Shown in pieces: positions 7,225 through 9,034 of a DNA stretch of 9,034 nt. This stretch comes from Leptospira ellisii. GTDB lineage: Bacteria; Spirochaetota; Leptospiria; Leptospirales; Leptospiraceae. Positions within the stretch are counted from its first letter, which is position 1; every line of letters begins with the position of its first letter. The stretch spans positions 1-9,034 of the forward strand of contig NZ_NPEF01000162.1 of assembly GCF_002811955.1 (NCBI RefSeq), in the 5' to 3' direction. A program made the position numbers and the translations under genes. Under the pieces are notes generated by a model. The model searched no databases. It saw nothing but the letters and a program-made list of their open reading frames with translations, and was not told where the DNA came from.

Positions 7225-7237
7225 AACTGCGGTCTCC
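7224..7237 (-). promoter_or_regulatory. Shine-Dalgarno deciding a TTG start
   Basis: GGAG at 7237-7234 on the minus strand sits 9 nt before TTG at 7224. It is one of the few recognisable ribosome binding sites in the window and supports the unusual start codon of the membrane-anchored protein, because no other start codon lies upstream in the open frame. Confidence 0.55.
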
Positions 7238-7324
7238 GAAGCGGGGGAAAATTGAATCGACTCCGGAACGGATCGCGCGCAGAATGAAATTCCGGACCTG
7301 TTGACGGGATGGTTCCTGAGTGCG

Positions 7325-7355
<31 letters not shown>

Positions 7356-7358
7356 CGA

Positions 7359-9005
7359 ATGAATCAAGCAAATAAAAAAAACGGACGCGTTCCGTCCTTT
7401 GTTTCTCCGGTTTTGTTGTTACTCGCGTCTCTTTTCGTTTTTCCGAACGGGTTGTTTGCCCAAAACGATTGCGAAACTTCGGAAGCAAAAACGCTCCCTC
7501 CTTCGTTCTTTCTTTCCTTGGCAAAACAGATCGAAGCGACTCGGATTCAACCTTTGGAAAAAACCAAAACCTCGAATGAGGAAGCGATCGCCTATTTCGA
7601 AAGATATTTCCTCTGTTCCCAAACACTCAAACAGCCCGTTTCTCCCGTATCCAGAGGGGCAAAGGGAGAAGTGTATTTCCGATTGGGTCAATTCGAAGCG
7701 GCGGAACGTGAGGCGGACGCTGCGATGGCGATCGATCCGAATTTCAGGGACGCCTATATTTTGAAAGCCAGGATATTCATACGAACCGGGGAATTCCAAA
7801 AGGCGAGCGATTATCTGGAATCGAACCTGAGTCGTTTTCCGGACGATTCCGAATTTCTATTTCTTCTGGGTTCCCTCAATCAGGAACTCAAAAACGCGCC
7901 TCGAGCCATTTTGTATCTGACTTCCTTAAGCGATTCGATCCGGAACCGGGAGGGAAATCAGAAATACAGATCTTACGTGGATAAATCCTTGGGCGAATTG
8001 TATTTCTCCGGAGGTCAGACGAAAAAGGCGCTGTATTACGTGAATTCCTATCTGGCGCAAAATCCGGGAGATATTTCCCTCCGTTTGACCTTGGCGCGGA
8101 TTTGGAATCAGTTGGGCAAGTTCGCTTCGGCCAGAAAGGAATTAAACAAGCAACTCAAGGTCAAAAAGAATCTCTCCTCCGTCGAACACCTTCTTGCGGA
8201 GATGTATTTCATCGAAAGTAGATCATCCGCATTCGAATATTTTAATGTTCTTAATCAGCAGGGCAAAATTCCCCAGGGAAGCGTCGTAGAAGGGTTGTAT
8301 TTCGTGCTTTTGGGAAGATATTCCGAGGCAAAACGGCTTTTACTTCCGGTGAAGGAAAAATTTCCGGCGCGTCTCGCGGTTCGTCTGGGGATGTTGGACG
8401 TTTATGAGAGGGAAAAAGATTCGGCTTTATACAGGAAGGAACTGCGCGAAGTCGCCGAACTCGTTTACGGAATGCAGCAGTACGAATTGGCGGAACGTAC
8501 CGCACAACGCGCTTTGCTGATTCCAACGCAAAACGAAGTATGGTCCGCGCCGGAAATATACGATTTCCTGGCTTCCTGCAACGAACAAAACGGATCCTTA
8601 TATCGCGCGATTTTGATGTCTCGAAAGGCGGTCGAGTCCTCCGAAAACGACGGCGCGCGTTTGAAATTCCAACTGCATTTGGCGTATCTTTTGCGCGGGG
8701 ATCCTCCCGGAAAAAAAGAGGAGGCGGAGCGGATCATCCGTTCCGTTTTGGAAGTGCAACCCGCGATGTCGTATGCCCGTTATCTTTTAGGAATCGTTCT
8801 CGCTTCCAGAGACCGGTTTCCGGAGGCGTTGAAGGAATTCGACGCGGCGATCGAAACCGATCCGGAAAACGGCACCTATTATTTCTACCGGGCCTCCGTG
8901 TTCGAAAAGTTGGATCGACAGGAGGAAATGGAAAAGGATTTGAAACGTTCCATTTCCATCGATCCCGGAAACCGGACTTTTGAGGTCGTGTACGGCGATT
9001 CTTAG
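7359..9005 (+). CDS. Secreted tetratricopeptide-repeat protein, C-terminus possibly truncated
   Basis: As read, 548 residues. A signal peptide covers about 1-35, with a basic n-region, the hydrophobic core SPVLLLLASLFVF and probable cleavage near GLFA/QND, so the protein is likely periplasmic or exported. TPR units are clear: about 100-126 (GEVYFRLGQFEAAEREADAA), 130-160, 164-190, 207-235, 240-265, 308-335, 363-388, 400-428, 438-467, 471-500 and 505-536 (FYRASVFEKLDRQEEMEKDL). TPR arrays normally scaffold protein complexes; the partner is unknown. A GTG at 7320 would add 13 residues, but the ATG at 7359 gives a normal signal peptide. The reading ends eight residues after a complete TPR, in FEVVYGDS, where related proteins as I recall them continue with a further TPR. 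The last about 60 bases may not be native. It diverges from the membrane-anchored TPR-like gene. Confidence 0.85.
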   Translation: MNQANKKNGRVPSFVSPVLLLLASLFVFPNGLFAQNDCETSEAKTLPPSFFLSLAKQIEATRIQPLEKTKTSNEEAIAYFERYFLCSQTLKQPVSPVSRGAKGEVYFRLGQFEAAEREADAAMAIDPNFRDAYILKARIFIRTGEFQKASDYLESNLSRFPDDSEFLFLLGSLNQELKNAPRAILYLTSLSDSIRNREGNQKYRSYVDKSLGELYFSGGQTKKALYYVNSYLAQNPGDISLRLTLARIWNQLGKFASARKELNKQLKVKKNLSSVEHLLAEMYFIESRSSAFEYFNVLNQQGKIPQGSVVEGLYFVLLGRYSEAKRLLLPVKEKFPARLAVRLGMLDVYEREKDSALYRKELREVAELVYGMQQYELAERTAQRALLIPTQNEVWSAPEIYDFLASCNEQNGSLYRAILMSRKAVESSENDGARLKFQLHLAYLLRGDPPGKKEEAERIIRSVLEVQPAMSYARYLLGIVLASRDRFPEALKEFDAAIETDPENGTYYFYRASVFEKLDRQEEMEKDLKRSISIDPGNRTFEVVYGDS

Positions 9006-9034
9006 AATCTCCTCCTTGTTCGCGGTTTCCTTCT

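Overview
The window looks like chromosomal DNA from a spirochaete of the genus Leptospira. The evidence is three tandem paralogues matching the Leptospira LA_2272/LA_2273 surface-repeat lipoprotein family (family name recalled, not searched), a Leptospira-like gene assortment, and poorly conserved ribosome binding sites. GC content, judged by eye, is near one half, above the best-known pathogenic species, so I do not name a species. All inferences come from reading translations; no database was searched.

Layout, left to right. (1) 1-57 is a perfect inverted copy of 297-353, inside the HNH gene. Because it starts at base 1 it looks like a fold-back artefact at a contig end. (2) A minus-strand pair: a DedA/VTT-family membrane protein (701-1312), then an HNH endonuclease (101-655). 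(3) Divergent from it, a dGTP triphosphohydrolase-like HD protein (1433-2578, plus). (4) Convergent with that, a compact minus-strand operon of three LA_2272-like repeat lipoproteins, read 4647 to 2627. Genes are joined by an ATGA overlap and a 12-nt gap, and a palindrome overlaps the likely -35 box. (5) A minus-strand pair: a membrane-anchored helical/TPR-like protein (5938-7224, TTG start), then a NifS/IscS-like cysteine desulfurase (4839-5963), overlapping by 26 nt. (6) A divergent plus-strand secreted TPR protein (7359-9005) whose last residues look abnormal and lie at the window end.

The housekeeping parts are dNTP turnover, sulfur transfer, membrane homeostasis and an HNH nuclease. The accessory part is the repeat-lipoprotein operon: three products share a lipobox-like Cys, an ETEV-x-R-x-NLL motif, arrays of a G-x-x-x-G-x-x-N motif and a C-terminal NYC, but differ in repeat number, spacing and inserts. 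It is the most unusual biology here. It resembles a known family rather than a new system, although the change of repeat period inside one protein and the shared operator-like palindrome deserve attention. I see no tRNA, rRNA, CRISPR array, insertion sequence or convincing intrinsic terminator. No gene-free stretch exceeds 300 bases.
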